IMG/VR virus record: IMGVR_UViG_3300029286_001586
Coordinates: 1 to 64,000 of that record
DNA length: 64,000 nucleotides
Origin: a virus
Direction: 5' to 3' (one strand)
Numbering within the stretch: the first letter of the stretch is position 1; every line of letters begins with the position of its first letter. Position numbers and translations under genes: made by a program. Positions 45,265 to 52,781 of this stretch are shown piece after piece. The notes below the pieces were generated by a model that searched no databases, was not told the DNA's origin, and worked only from the letters and a program-made list of their open reading frames with translations.

Positions 45265-46109
45265 TTCTTTTTCTTTTCTTTCTTTGGTTCTTCTTTTGTA
45301 GTAGTAAGTCCTTCGCTGAAATTAAGTATTATCTCTGCTTTTTTAAATGGGGGAAATGTTTTATTCTTCTTGGTTTCGAGTTTAGTCTTTTGTCCTGTAA
45401 CAATATCTTTACCTGATTTGGTATGTTTTTCTTTTCCCAGATAAGTAACTTCAAGTCGAATCGAAGAATAAAATTTTAAAGCGTTTCCCCCTGGGGTAAC
45501 TGAAGTTGGACCGAACATAACACCTACTTTTTGTCTCAACTGATTTATAAATATAACTATTGTTCCTGTTTTGGATGTTATAGCAACCAGTTTTCTCAAT
45601 GCTTGCCCCATCATGCGGGCTTGTCTTCCTATGTGTTGGGATTCCATTTCTCCTTCTATTTCGGCTTTAGGAGTTAAAGCAGCGACACTATCTACAATAA
45701 CGACACTAACGTCCCCGCTTCTTATAAATTCCTCAACTATATCCAAAGTTTGTTCTCCGTAATCGGGCTGAGCAATTAGCATTTCATCTAGATTAATACC
45801 AACAACTTTTTTGGCGAAATCTGGATTAAGGCTGTGTTCTGCGTCCGCAAACAAAACTTTTTTGTTTTTAAAATATTTCTGAGCAGCTTTGGCAATATAG
45901 AGCGATATTGTAGTTTTTCCTCCACCAGCAACTCCATATATTTCTATTATTCTTCCAAATGGAATTCCGCCACCCAGAATTTCATCGAGTTCAGGAATAT
46001 CTGTTTTGAGTCTTCCCATTTCAAGAGGTTTATCAGAGAGTTTCATCACACTACCAACGCCGTATTTTTTATTTACGTTGCTCCAGGCTTGATTTAATCC
46101 TTCACTCAT
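45261..46109 (-). CDS. recA: RecA-family recombinase (short, C-terminal domain missing)
   Basis: 282 aa against about 340-350 for bacterial RecA. Core retained: Walker A G-V-A-G-G-G-K-T-T (59-67; usual G-P-E-S-S-G-K-T), D-A-E-H-S-L, Walker B V-V-I-V-D-S-V-A-A-L, and the L2-region F-I-N-Q-L-R-Q-K-V-G-V-M-F-G-P-T-S-V-T-P-G-G-N style motif (written here in parts). C-terminal regulatory domain is replaced by a short Lys-rich tail. Would pair DNA strands during recombination-driven replication. Confidence 0.9.
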   Translation of the reverse strand: MSEGLNQAWSNVNKKYGVGSVMKLSDKPLEMGRLKTDIPELDEILGGGIPFGRIIEIYGVAGGGKTTISLYIAKAAQKYFKNKKVLFADAEHSLNPDFAKKVVGINLDEMLIAQPDYGEQTLDIVEEFIRSGDVSVVIVDSVAALTPKAEIEGEMESQHIGRQARMMGQALRKLVAITSKTGTIVIFINQLRQKVGVMFGPTSVTPGGNALKFYSSIRLEVTYLGKEKHTKSGKDIVTGQKTKLETKKNKTFPPFKKAEIILNFSEGLTTTKEEPKKEKKKK

Positions 46110-46480
46110 TTTAACACCTCATGATTATATTTTGATTCTAATTCGTTGTCTTTCCATTGTTCTATTCTTATAATAGGAGAAAGCATTTTTTCTAGTTGTT
46201 TTTCTGCGCTTTCTAAATCTATCTTTAAGCATGTTATGCGTAATTTTAGTTTCTCTGCTTGTTCTCTTTTCATGCGCTGTACTTCATTAATCAAAGTGTC
46301 TAAATTTTTAGAGCATGTTTTGGAATCTATTTGCCCCAAAACTGTGGTATAATAACTACCATTATTCATATCATAATCATCCCCGTAGGGTTCACTTTTG
46401 AATACCGCCAAATCGTATAGTTTTATTTCTGGAGTGTATTCCAAAATTCTATGATGTAATACTCGTTGTTCAATTTTCAT
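46106..46480 (-). CDS. Coiled-coil protein
   Basis: 124 aa; residues 62-100 form a leucine/lysine-rich heptad coiled coil (L-I-N-E-V-Q-R-M...E-K-L-K-L-R-I). Acidic Y-G-D-D-Y-D-M-N-N stretch before it. Overlaps RecA start; maybe a RecA partner. Unknown. Confidence 0.55.
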   Translation of the reverse strand: MKIEQRVLHHRILEYTPEIKLYDLAVFKSEPYGDDYDMNNGSYYTTVLGQIDSKTCSKNLDTLINEVQRMKREQAEKLKLRITCLKIDLESAEKQLEKMLSPIIRIEQWKDNELESKYNHEVLK

Positions 46481-46643
46481 TTTTGTTTCCCTTCAACTCC
46501 ATCATATGTTCTATTGATATCTGAAGGATTCCATAATTCGGACATATAGGATTATCACAAACCGACGCAATAGCTAAACTAGCAAGTTTATTTCCTGCAT
46601 AAATTGTCATTTGTTCTTTACATTGATTACATGTATTGCTCAT
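46470..46643 (-). CDS. Zinc-finger miniprotein (57 aa)
   Basis: C-N-Q-C-K near the start and C-D-N-P-I-C-P in the middle form one zinc site; the rest is helical. Start overlaps the next upstream stop as TAATG. No ribosome-site novelty. Function unknown. Confidence 0.55.
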   Translation of the reverse strand: MSNTCNQCKEQMTIYAGNKLASLAIASVCDNPICPNYGILQISIEHMMELKGNKNEN

Positions 46644-46807
46644 TATATTACCTCAACTTTCTCTAAATCTATTTCAAATTTTTTAAGTAGGTCCTGGGCT
46701 TCCCTACTATCCTTTTTCATATAAGCATAGTAATAGTTCTTCCCTCTTTGATAGCAAGCAATAAGTTCTTCTTTGGTCTTATCATATTCGAGTTTATATA
46801 TCTTCAT
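46643..46807 (-). CDS. Hypothetical protein (54 aa)
   Basis: Lys/Tyr-rich helical miniprotein, K-I-Y-K-L-E-Y-D-K-T...Y-Y-Y-A-Y-M-K-K. Overlaps both neighbours by a few bases, with ordinary operon spacing. Unknown. Confidence 0.55.
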   Translation of the reverse strand: MKIYKLEYDKTKEELIACYQRGKNYYYAYMKKDSREAQDLLKKFEIDLEKVEVI

Positions 46808-47165
46808 TTATAATACAACCCCATTTCTTTTCTTCTAATTTATTAAATATAATCATTAAATCATCAAATGGAATCGCAGCCCATTTTTCGTTGTTGCTAT
46901 CGAATGAAATAATCCTGCCTTTATTCGGAACCACGGACCTTGCTTGTGTATTGATTTTCTTAATCCATTTATGGAGTAAAAGAACTTTATACCCATGCTT
47001 GTTTTCAATTATAAAATTATCTAACTCAAAATCTCCGTCATTATTAACCGCACCAGAATTAAGTGTTGGTTTAAGTTTGTATTTCTTTGCCAAAGATTTT
47101 TCTTCCTTGCGCCCCTTGTTTGGGAGATTAGAATTGAGTTGTTGTGATTTACTAATGTATTTCAT
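46794..47165 (-). CDS. PD-(D/E)XK nuclease, Holliday-junction-resolvase-like
   Basis: 123 aa from ATG 47165 (ATGA with upstream gene). E-E-K-S-L-A-K-K-Y-K-L-K-P-T-L-N-S-G-A, then D-G-D-F-E-L and I-I-E-N-K-H fit the GxGxD...ExK core of archaeal Hjc-like and phage resolvases, followed by W-I-K-K-I-N-T-Q-A. Would cut branched DNA made by RecA. The call is by motif spacing. Confidence 0.7.
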   Translation of the reverse strand: MKYISKSQQLNSNLPNKGRKEEKSLAKKYKLKPTLNSGAVNNDGDFELDNFIIENKHGYKVLLLHKWIKKINTQARSVVPNKGRIISFDSNNEKWAAIPFDDLMIIFNKLEEKKWGCIINEDI

Positions 47166-47317
47166 TTTACTGCTGTTGTTGTCCAATCTTCTATTGTTGC
47201 GTAGTTGAGCTTTTTGAGTATAAGTGCTAACAACCTAGCTTTAACGCTGTAATCAGTAGTAGTTGAACCATCATATTCAACGATTTCAACACAGTTTTCA
47301 CATAGTTTTATTTTCAT
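47162..47317 (-). CDS. Hypothetical protein (51 aa)
   Basis: C-E-N-C-V at the N-terminus, then helical; Y-S-V-K-A-R-L-L-A-L-I-L-K-K-L. ATGA-coupled to the resolvase-like gene. Unknown. Confidence 0.5.
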   Translation of the reverse strand: MKIKLCENCVEIVEYDGSTTTDYSVKARLLALILKKLNYATIEDWTTTAVK

Positions 47318-47634
47318 TTTGTAAATCCACATCCTTTCTTACAACACAATTTTCCGTTATCTTTTCCGTAATACTTTTTCAATCTAAAAAATCCATGGTC
47401 ATGCTTACAACAAAATTCACATATCTTGCTATGATTATGGTCGTATTGATACCAACCAGTTCCATTACATTTAGGACAAAAATTAACTTCTGAACCATGC
47501 ACAAAAAATCTCTTTTTATCGCAACGATAACAGAACATCACTATAATATGTTCTTCTTTGGGATAACTAAAATACCAATCACAAGAAAATAATCTGCATA
47601 TTATACGATTTATTAGTCCTTTAATCTTTTCCAT
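47314..47634 (-). CDS. Zinc-rich protein
   Basis: 106 aa with nine or so cysteines and several histidines: C-Y-R-C-D, C-P-K-C-N-G-T-G, C-E-F-C-C-K-H-D-H and C-C-K-K-G-C-G. The second half resembles DnaJ/zinc-hand type CxxCxGxG pieces. Likely binds several zinc ions. Confidence 0.6.
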   Translation of the reverse strand: MEKIKGLINRIICRLFSCDWYFSYPKEEHIIVMFCYRCDKKRFFVHGSEVNFCPKCNGTGWYQYDHNHSKICEFCCKHDHGFFRLKKYYGKDNGKLCCKKGCGFTK

Positions 47635-47912
47635 ATATTTCCCTTCTTAACGACCTTACCATTATGTACATCTTTCCAGAATTGTGGTGTAGGAAGTTCT
47701 TCGCTATAATTAGCATCTTTAAGAACTTGTGTTTGTTTTTTTGTCATGCCTGGGTTCATAAGATTGTCAATGTATTCGGGAACAGAAAAAATCCTACCAG
47801 CTTCACTGCCACATACAGGACAAATAGCTGTACTTAAATTCTCAGAAGTCATGGGTCTTTCTTCGTCAAAATATATATCACACATCTTACAACCAAACTC
47901 ATATGTAACCAT
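47613..47912 (-). CDS. FmdB-like zinc-ribbon protein
   Basis: 99 aa. Y-E-F-G-C-K-M-C...I-C-P-V-C-G-S-E-A is the FmdB-type putative regulatory zinc ribbon (Y-x-Y-x-C-x-x-C...C-P-x-C-G); a W-K-D-V-H-N-G-K-V tail follows. A second FmdB-like gene is at 60330. Possibly a transcription factor partner. Confidence 0.72.
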   Translation of the reverse strand: MVTYEFGCKMCDIYFDEERPMTSENLSTAICPVCGSEAGRIFSVPEYIDNLMNPGMTKKQTQVLKDANYSEELPTPQFWKDVHNGKVVKKGNIWKRLKD

Positions 47913-48325
47913 TATTCAATGATTTCCTTTGTTTTCTTTTGGTCATTATAAGTTTGTAAGCGGGTTTCGTGGGTTCTTATATCATCAAGTATGCTAGGCA
48001 GAAACTCAGTAAAAATTTTTCTGAATGTTCTGAGGTCAGTTATTACCAAACTGTCTTCATATGTTTGCCCTGGAAGCCCGAATACAATCAGCCCTGGTTT
48101 TTTAGAAAGCTCGGCTTCGTAAAGCAGTTTTGGCAGTATGTCTTCAATAATTGCATTGAGTGATGGCGGTGATTTCCATTTTTTCATTTCTAAACAGAAA
48201 GGGCTGCCAATAGCATCTCCATATCCCCCGCCCTGAGATATGCCCGATAATGGTCTGCGTCTTATTCCCCACAAAAGCAAGGAAATTTTTCGCTCAAAAT
48301 TCTTCCAACAGGACGAACTAACCAT
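47912..48325 (-). CDS. Putative PD-(D/E)XK/VRR-NUC-type nuclease
   Basis: 137 aa. R-P-L-S-G...G-G-G-Y-G-D-A-I-G and F-C-L-E-M-K-K-W give the G-D...E-x-K core of small single-domain restriction-fold nucleases. Third nuclease near RecA. Weak evidence: the Asp and Glu-Met-Lys spacing only. Confidence 0.55.
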   Translation of the reverse strand: MVSSSCWKNFERKISLLLWGIRRRPLSGISQGGGYGDAIGSPFCLEMKKWKSPPSLNAIIEDILPKLLYEAELSKKPGLIVFGLPGQTYEDSLVITDLRTFRKIFTEFLPSILDDIRTHETRLQTYNDQKKTKEIIE

Positions 48326-48437
48326 TGTATTTCCTCATTTTTTCAATTTGGTAATGACTTACCAAACTTGCAACAAACACCCCTGGTAATAGGCAAAAAC
48401 TTACGAACAATATCACAAACAAAATATCTGTTATCAT
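48318..48437 (-). CDS. Membrane micropeptide (39 aa)
   Basis: One membrane helix (residues 4-26, I-L-F-V-I-L-F-V-S-F-C-L-L-P-G-V-F-V-A) with a short basic C-terminus. Start overlaps the upstream stop (TAAATG). Overlaps the nuclease start by 8 bases. Unknown. Confidence 0.5.
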   Translation of the reverse strand: MITDILFVILFVSFCLLPGVFVASLVSHYQIEKMRKYNG

Positions 48438-48623
48438 TTATTCCTCTGTTCTTTTGGTTTTATCTTTAGTAAATATCCCCTTCAAATCGGTATAGATATT
48501 ACTAATAACTTGATTGAGTCTATCTATTTCACTAACAAGTTCATTAGTGCAGTTCTCGCAGCAAACATAATCAAGAACCTCCCCCTGACATCTCATACAC
48601 TTTACTTCTTTAATTTCTTTCAT
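48438..48623 (-). CDS. Zinc-binding small protein
   Basis: 61 aa: C-M-R-C-Q-G and C-C-E-N-C-T at the front, then a helix (E-I-D-R-L-N-Q-V-I-S-N-I). Overlaps its neighbours. Unknown. Confidence 0.55.
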   Translation of the reverse strand: MKEIKEVKCMRCQGEVLDYVCCENCTNELVSEIDRLNQVISNIYTDLKGIFTKDKTKRTEE

Positions 48624-49069
48624 AGAAGCGGGTTTCCTTCCTTATCGGCTTTTTCAATCAATTTAGTTATTTCGGAGAAAGTATCTTCGTCACCAATCCA
48701 CGGACCGAGAGGATTTCCGTCTTCATCTAATCTACAATCTGGATTAAGTTGAATTTCGAATTCTTTATCTTCGGTAGTAACAGCAACAACATTATACCGT
48801 CTTTGTTCACACCATTCAATAAACGCTTCAAGGTCGTGAGTAAATGATTTAATCTTTCTTCTTAGTCCTTCTTCAAGGTCAGAACAATTAATTCTTATGA
48901 TACTAAGTTCATATTTTAGGTCGGTCAAATCCAGAGCATGATACCTTCCAAACAAACAAGCATGATTAACTTTATAGTCATTCAAATCTGTCAACAACCA
49001 ATTCGGTATTTCAATTGTTTTAATCGGTGTCTGTGTAGAATCCGTCATTGCGTTCCAAACTAATTTCAT
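48620..49069 (-). CDS. Hypothetical protein, first gene after promoter at 49.1 kb
   Basis: 149 aa from ATG 49069, chosen because GGAGGG lies 7 nt before it. An in-frame ATG at 49084 lies 4 nt after the -10 and would be leaderless, giving five more residues (M-E-G-K-K). Acidic and aromatic, with R-L-D-E-D-G-N-P-L-G-P-W-I-G-D and a C-terminal helix. Unknown. Confidence 0.6.
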   Translation of the reverse strand: MKLVWNAMTDSTQTPIKTIEIPNWLLTDLNDYKVNHACLFGRYHALDLTDLKYELSIIRINCSDLEEGLRRKIKSFTHDLEAFIEWCEQRRYNVVAVTTEDKEFEIQLNPDCRLDEDGNPLGPWIGDEDTFSEITKLIEKADKEGNPLL

Positions 49070-49088
49070 TTTCTTGCCCTCCATATAT

Positions 49089-49117
49089 ATTATACCATTT
49101 ATCTGCACCAAAGTTTA
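49089..49117 (-). promoter_or_regulatory. Early promoter, leftward
   Basis: -35-like TAAACT (49112-49117), 17-bp spacer ending TGG, -10 TATAAT (49089-49094). Lies between two genes and drives the 48.6 kb gene set and RecA region. Confidence 0.85.
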
Positions 49118-49567
49118 CCTCAATTTTTCATGTTTAAGCATATAGACTGTTGCTCGTTTAAGTCCTCCTATCTTACTGTTCTTTTTAACAAGCAAATCAA
49201 TAATAGCGACATTATTGTAACGACTATTTAAGCGGTCTCGGCATGTCCACACAATAGTGGGACTTATATCAGGAATAATAATTTGCGTACCAAAATCCAT
49301 TTGATTATTTGCAAACCAATATCCAGTGGGAACTCCATTGATAGCCACCCTGCCTCCCGCTCCGAAATCAGGACTGGCATCGGTCTCGGCAGGAACAGCA
49401 TGATAAGTTGTGACCCTGTACTTACCAATGTTGACTTTGATTATTTTGTCATAATTAAATGCAGTAACTTTTACTATCGTTGTTCCTATAATAATTCCTA
49501 CAATTAATCCCAAAATAAAAGACCCAAACCAAGTACCTAGAAAAAACTGCTTAATTTCTGTTACCAT
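49115..49567 (-). CDS. Membrane-anchored 3D-domain protein
   Basis: 150 aa. N-terminal membrane anchor (residues 7-33, F-G-S-F-I-L-G-L-I-V-G-I-I-I-G), then a double-psi beta-barrel 3D-type domain with H-A-V-P-A-E, W-T-C-R-D-R-L-N-S-R and V-A-I-I-D-L acidic positions, as in MltA/RlpA-like peptidoglycan-binding or lytic transglycosylase domains. Unexpected among replication genes. Confidence 0.65.
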   Translation of the reverse strand: MVTEIKQFFLGTWFGSFILGLIVGIIIGTTIVKVTAFNYDKIIKVNIGKYRVTTYHAVPAETDASPDFGAGGRVAINGVPTGYWFANNQMDFGTQIIIPDISPTIVWTCRDRLNSRYNNVAIIDLLVKKNSKIGGLKRATVYMLKHEKLR

Positions 49568-49800
49568 TATTTATGCTCGAAGGTAAAGCAACGGCAACTC
49601 CTACAAGAATATATAGTCCATTCACTTCGTTTTATTTTATACCAGTCCTCCATTGCGGAATATATACTATCAAATACTTCATACTTATCTGGATATTCGC
49701 AACACGGTTTCTGTGGTTGCTTTAATTTTTCGCTGAAATGAAACTTAACTATCGGTTCTTCTGTTTTAGATATTGTTTTAACTGCTACTTTCTTTTTCAT
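49567..49800 (-). CDS. Hypothetical protein
   Basis: 77 aa, C-terminal C-C-E-Y and C-R-S-C-R-C Cys pattern, possibly one zinc site. Overlaps the next gene by one base. Unknown. Confidence 0.55.
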   Translation of the reverse strand: MKKKVAVKTISKTEEPIVKFHFSEKLKQPQKPCCEYPDKYEVFDSIYSAMEDWYKIKRSEWTIYSCRSCRCFTFEHK

Positions 49801-49870
49801 TGTAATTTGCCCTTTCTAAATTATTTAGCCATGTTAATTCGTTAGGAAATTTTTTCCTTGTTAGTTGCAT
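49778..49870 (-). CDS. Hypothetical peptide (30 aa)
   Basis: Start ATG has GAGGAAAT upstream and overlaps the previous stop; its end overlaps the following gene by 22 bases. Basic with R-K-K-F-P-N-E-L-T-W; weak evidence of being a real gene. Confidence 0.4.
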   Translation of the reverse strand: MQLTRKKFPNELTWLNNLERANYNEKESSS

Positions 49871-50049
49871 TTATTTCCTCTCATCCTATAAATAACACTG
49901 GCTTGTTCTTCTAATTCAACAAGATATTTGCTTTGCTGCTTGTTAAATCCAATGCTCTCAAGAAAATTTCTCCTTTTAACAACAACTTTTTGATGCCTTC
50001 TGTCGCTTTCGATTCTATCAGATTCGTAGCAACTATCATAATGTCCCAT
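49861..50049 (-). CDS. Hypothetical protein
   Basis: 62 aa from ATG 50049, overlapping the stop of the primase gene as TAATG and with AGGAGG upstream. Charged Arg/Ser/Asp N-terminus, R-R-N-F-L-E-S-I-G-F-N-K-Q-Q-S-K-Y-L helix. Unknown, possibly DNA-binding. Confidence 0.55.
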   Translation of the reverse strand: MGHYDSCYESDRIESDRRHQKVVVKRRNFLESIGFNKQQSKYLVELEEQASVIYRMRGNKCN

Positions 50050-52742
50050 TATTTTCCTCCTTTTAATTTGCATTTATCACTACACTTAATTTTCCATCCC
50101 AAACTTTTTATGAACGGACAAGCAAAGTGGTAAGCATCTCCGCTATAAACGGTTTTTACACAACTTTCAAGACCAAGTAAAAGATTTCCGTTCCTAGTAG
50201 ATGTTAATTTGGGGTCAATATTCTGGGTCCACTTAGTCAATAATTCAACACAGTCTTCTTCAGATACTTCCTGGTCTTTGTAGTACCCCGCCAAAACAAG
50301 AGTTGCCCTGTTTCTCGAACCCTTGACTTTTATTCCGTTCTCCAGTAAGTCCTTGACACAAACAGGAACGTAATCAGGTACGATTTTAAGCGTTGTTCTT
50401 TTATATTCTTTGGTCTTGTAATCTCTGAGCATATCATTAGCCCACTTTTCAGCCACGTCTATTTTAGACGCTACTCCAATTTTCTCCTTTTTCTTGGGCG
50501 AAACTGCGAGAGCCAAAATGTTGGTAATGTCTTCTCCTATCATTTTAATAGGAATAGTTATTTTAAATAGCCCCGATTTCATATTGGGGGTATTTTGAAT
50601 CCTGAGCATCTTTCTATTACCTGTTGCATTACAAAGGGTCTGTAACTTGAATTTGGTTCTTAATTTATTGTGGATATGTTCTATTTTCTTATGAAGGTCT
50701 GAAGATGGCTTAAAACCAAACACAGCTTCATCAACTATAATATGGAAACCCTTTGAATTTCCGCACCACATAGGTTTTCCGTTTCTTCTAACAAATATTA
50801 CACCAGTAGAAACTTCGCAACAATATACATTGTCATTATAAGGAACAAGTCCATATCCCCATCCAGTTCCAAGCGTGTTTTTTATATTATATTGATGTTT
50901 TGTTGATTTATTATAGGTTACTAACCACATATTTCCATCTTTTGTGACATTAGAAGCATATCCTAATCGCAAACATAGTTCATTTATATTATCAGCTAGT
51001 TCTTTTTGTATTCCTGGATATAAAACATTTTTGTTTTTGTCTCCATCCCCTAAATAAAAAGCATCGAAAAGTATTTTGAGCTGTCTTTTGGAAAGATTTA
51101 ATATATTTCTATCTATTTTTTTACACAAAACATTACAAAGCTGTTTATCATAAATCATTAAATAATTACAACCATTCGGATGCTTACTATATTTTACTTT
51201 ACTTCCAAAAATTCTTTTGGCTGAATTCCAAATTTTTTTAAAATTTTTCGTGTCTTTTTGACATATTGTTATTTCACAACTTCCTGCGTTTTTCCCTCTC
51301 TTACTTTTTCTCTTTCTGCTATATCCTTCGGATAACCAATATCCCAAAAATTCAAGCCAATCATCCATTTTAATTTTTTTGGCTGGTATTTTATATTTAA
51401 TTTTTCCTCCCCCGCATATTTTATAAGTTTCGGGCAAAACAAAATATTTTTGTTCTTTCCCTGTATGTTCTATTCCTCTATTAAAAATTAAATTAGACCT
51501 ATTTATTAGTTCTTTTATTGGTCGAAGTTCAAATTCTTTTTTATTATCTTTTTGGATTTGATGGTACATATTATGGTCTGGAGTAACTAGAATATCTATA
51601 AAACTAGATTTAAGATTATATAAATGTCCTTTGTATGGGAATTTTTGTATTGTTTGGGGGTATTCGTATTTTGTTGTGTTTTTGTGTTTAACAGCAACTT
51701 TATCTGTCGTTTGTAAATCTTTAAAATATTTCCACCCATTTTGAGTTAAAATTTCTGTGTCTTTGCTATAACATCCAGAAAATGATAGGTGTATCATATT
51801 ATCGGGAATATTGAGTCTAAACAGTTCATCTAGTATGTAGATAGCTTCTGCTTGTGCCTGACTTAAATCATCGACATCATCAACATCGAGGTCAAAGAAC
51901 AAGGGCATGAGGAAATCTTCGCCATATACTTTTTCAGCGTTCCTGAATTTCTGGACTGACATATATAACTCAGACCCACTATGTTCCCTAACAAAATGAG
52001 GAATTTGATTAGTCTTTAGTCTTAACCATTTACTCCACTTTTTCTCATTTTCAGAGTTCATGTAGGAGAAACATACTTCTTTATACATATAGTCTTTATT
52101 GTCTATTTCGTCCTGGGGCTTAGAAAACAGAGTATAAAACAAATCATCACTAAGAAGCGGTTTAATCCTGTCAGTGAACGCTTTTAGTCTTTCAAGCAAG
52201 TATTCAATATCGTAGTCTTCGGCATAGTCTTCCTTCAATTTGCATATCTTTTTCTTCTCGGTCGGCTTTGCAAAGTAGTAACCAACTTTGTTCCCAATCG
52301 GCACATTCTTATTTTTAGCAAGCAATACTTCATAAACTTGGTCTGATTTTATCTTATTAGCCTGATATGCGTTTAGTGAGCGATTTATTTCCCTGTGCTG
52401 AATGAATTCATTGAGTTCCATTTTACCACTCATGATAAGTTCTCTGAGAGTGAGATATCGTTCTCTTATTTTGTCATATTCCTTATTAAGAATGTCCCAA
52501 ATAGAGTCCCTGATAAAATCTTTACCAAACTTTTCAATCCCCCTGCTTCTAAAACTTACACCAGACATTTTAATCTTATTATCTTCAGTAACACGAATGT
52601 AATTCTTAGGCAAAATATTACAAAAGAATTTATAGTAAGCTAGGTCACAGTCTATTCCTTTTGGTAAAAAAGCGTTTATCTCTTTAAGCAAAGATTCGCC
52701 CTCTAGTTTATACTTTTTTATGTTTTTTTCTGTATTCAGCAT
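50049..52742 (-). CDS. DNA polymerase thumb fused to archaeo-eukaryotic primase, with intein
   Basis: 897 aa precursor, 558 after intein removal. Residues 1-about 210 match the family B polymerase palm-end/thumb (L-L-K-E-I-N-A-F-L-P-K-G; I-R-V-T-E-D-N-K-I; I-Q-H-R-E-I-N-R-S-L; V-P-I-G-N-K-V-G-Y-Y). Then an AEP primase: D-L-D-V-D-D (284-289), S-G-S-K-G-F-H (with the intein cut between G323 and S663), M-L-R-I-Q-N-T-P (R714), and C861/C875/C887/C891, a possible Fe-S/zinc end. It lies in the same frame as the upstream polymerase gene, separated only by TAG and 13 codons; a weak ribosome site precedes its ATG. Confidence 0.88.
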   Translation of the reverse strand: MLNTEKNIKKYKLEGESLLKEINAFLPKGIDCDLAYYKFFCNILPKNYIRVTEDNKIKMSGVSFRSRGIEKFGKDFIRDSIWDILNKEYDKIRERYLTLRELIMSGKMELNEFIQHREINRSLNAYQANKIKSDQVYEVLLAKNKNVPIGNKVGYYFAKPTEKKKICKLKEDYAEDYDIEYLLERLKAFTDRIKPLLSDDLFYTLFSKPQDEIDNKDYMYKEVCFSYMNSENEKKWSKWLRLKTNQIPHFVREHSGSELYMSVQKFRNAEKVYGEDFLMPLFFDLDVDDVDDLSQAQAEAIYILDELFRLNIPDNMIHLSFSGCYSKDTEILTQNGWKYFKDLQTTDKVAVKHKNTTKYEYPQTIQKFPYKGHLYNLKSSFIDILVTPDHNMYHQIQKDNKKEFELRPIKELINRSNLIFNRGIEHTGKEQKYFVLPETYKICGGGKIKYKIPAKKIKMDDWLEFLGYWLSEGYSRKRKSKRGKNAGSCEITICQKDTKNFKKIWNSAKRIFGSKVKYSKHPNGCNYLMIYDKQLCNVLCKKIDRNILNLSKRQLKILFDAFYLGDGDKNKNVLYPGIQKELADNINELCLRLGYASNVTKDGNMWLVTYNKSTKHQYNIKNTLGTGWGYGLVPYNDNVYCCEVSTGVIFVRRNGKPMWCGNSKGFHIIVDEAVFGFKPSSDLHKKIEHIHNKLRTKFKLQTLCNATGNRKMLRIQNTPNMKSGLFKITIPIKMIGEDITNILALAVSPKKKEKIGVASKIDVAEKWANDMLRDYKTKEYKRTTLKIVPDYVPVCVKDLLENGIKVKGSRNRATLVLAGYYKDQEVSEEDCVELLTKWTQNIDPKLTSTRNGNLLLGLESCVKTVYSGDAYHFACPFIKSLGWKIKCSDKCKLKGGK
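50757..51773 (-). mobile_element. Intein with LAGLIDADG-type endonuclease (in primase)
   Basis: 339 aa, precursor residues 324-662. Starts with Cys (C-Y-S-K-D-T-E-I), block B D-I-L-V-T-P-D-H-N, endonuclease motifs L-G-Y-W-L-S-E-G and F-Y-L-G-D-G-D, and ends in C-G-N before Ser+1. The next-to-last residue is Gly rather than the usual His. Placed exactly inside the S-G-S-K-G-F-H primase motif, so splicing is needed for activity. Confidence 0.9.
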
Positions 52743-52781
52743 GATATTGCTTATACCTTTTAAGTTGTTTTTTATTTGGAA

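Noticed and set aside
46344-46353. Promoter-like TGTGGTATAAT, rightward
   Set aside because: Inside a leftward gene with no rightward gene after it.
48780-48800. Promoter with TTGAAT and TATAAT, leftward
   Set aside because: Within a coding region; different -35 class; no gene start nearby.
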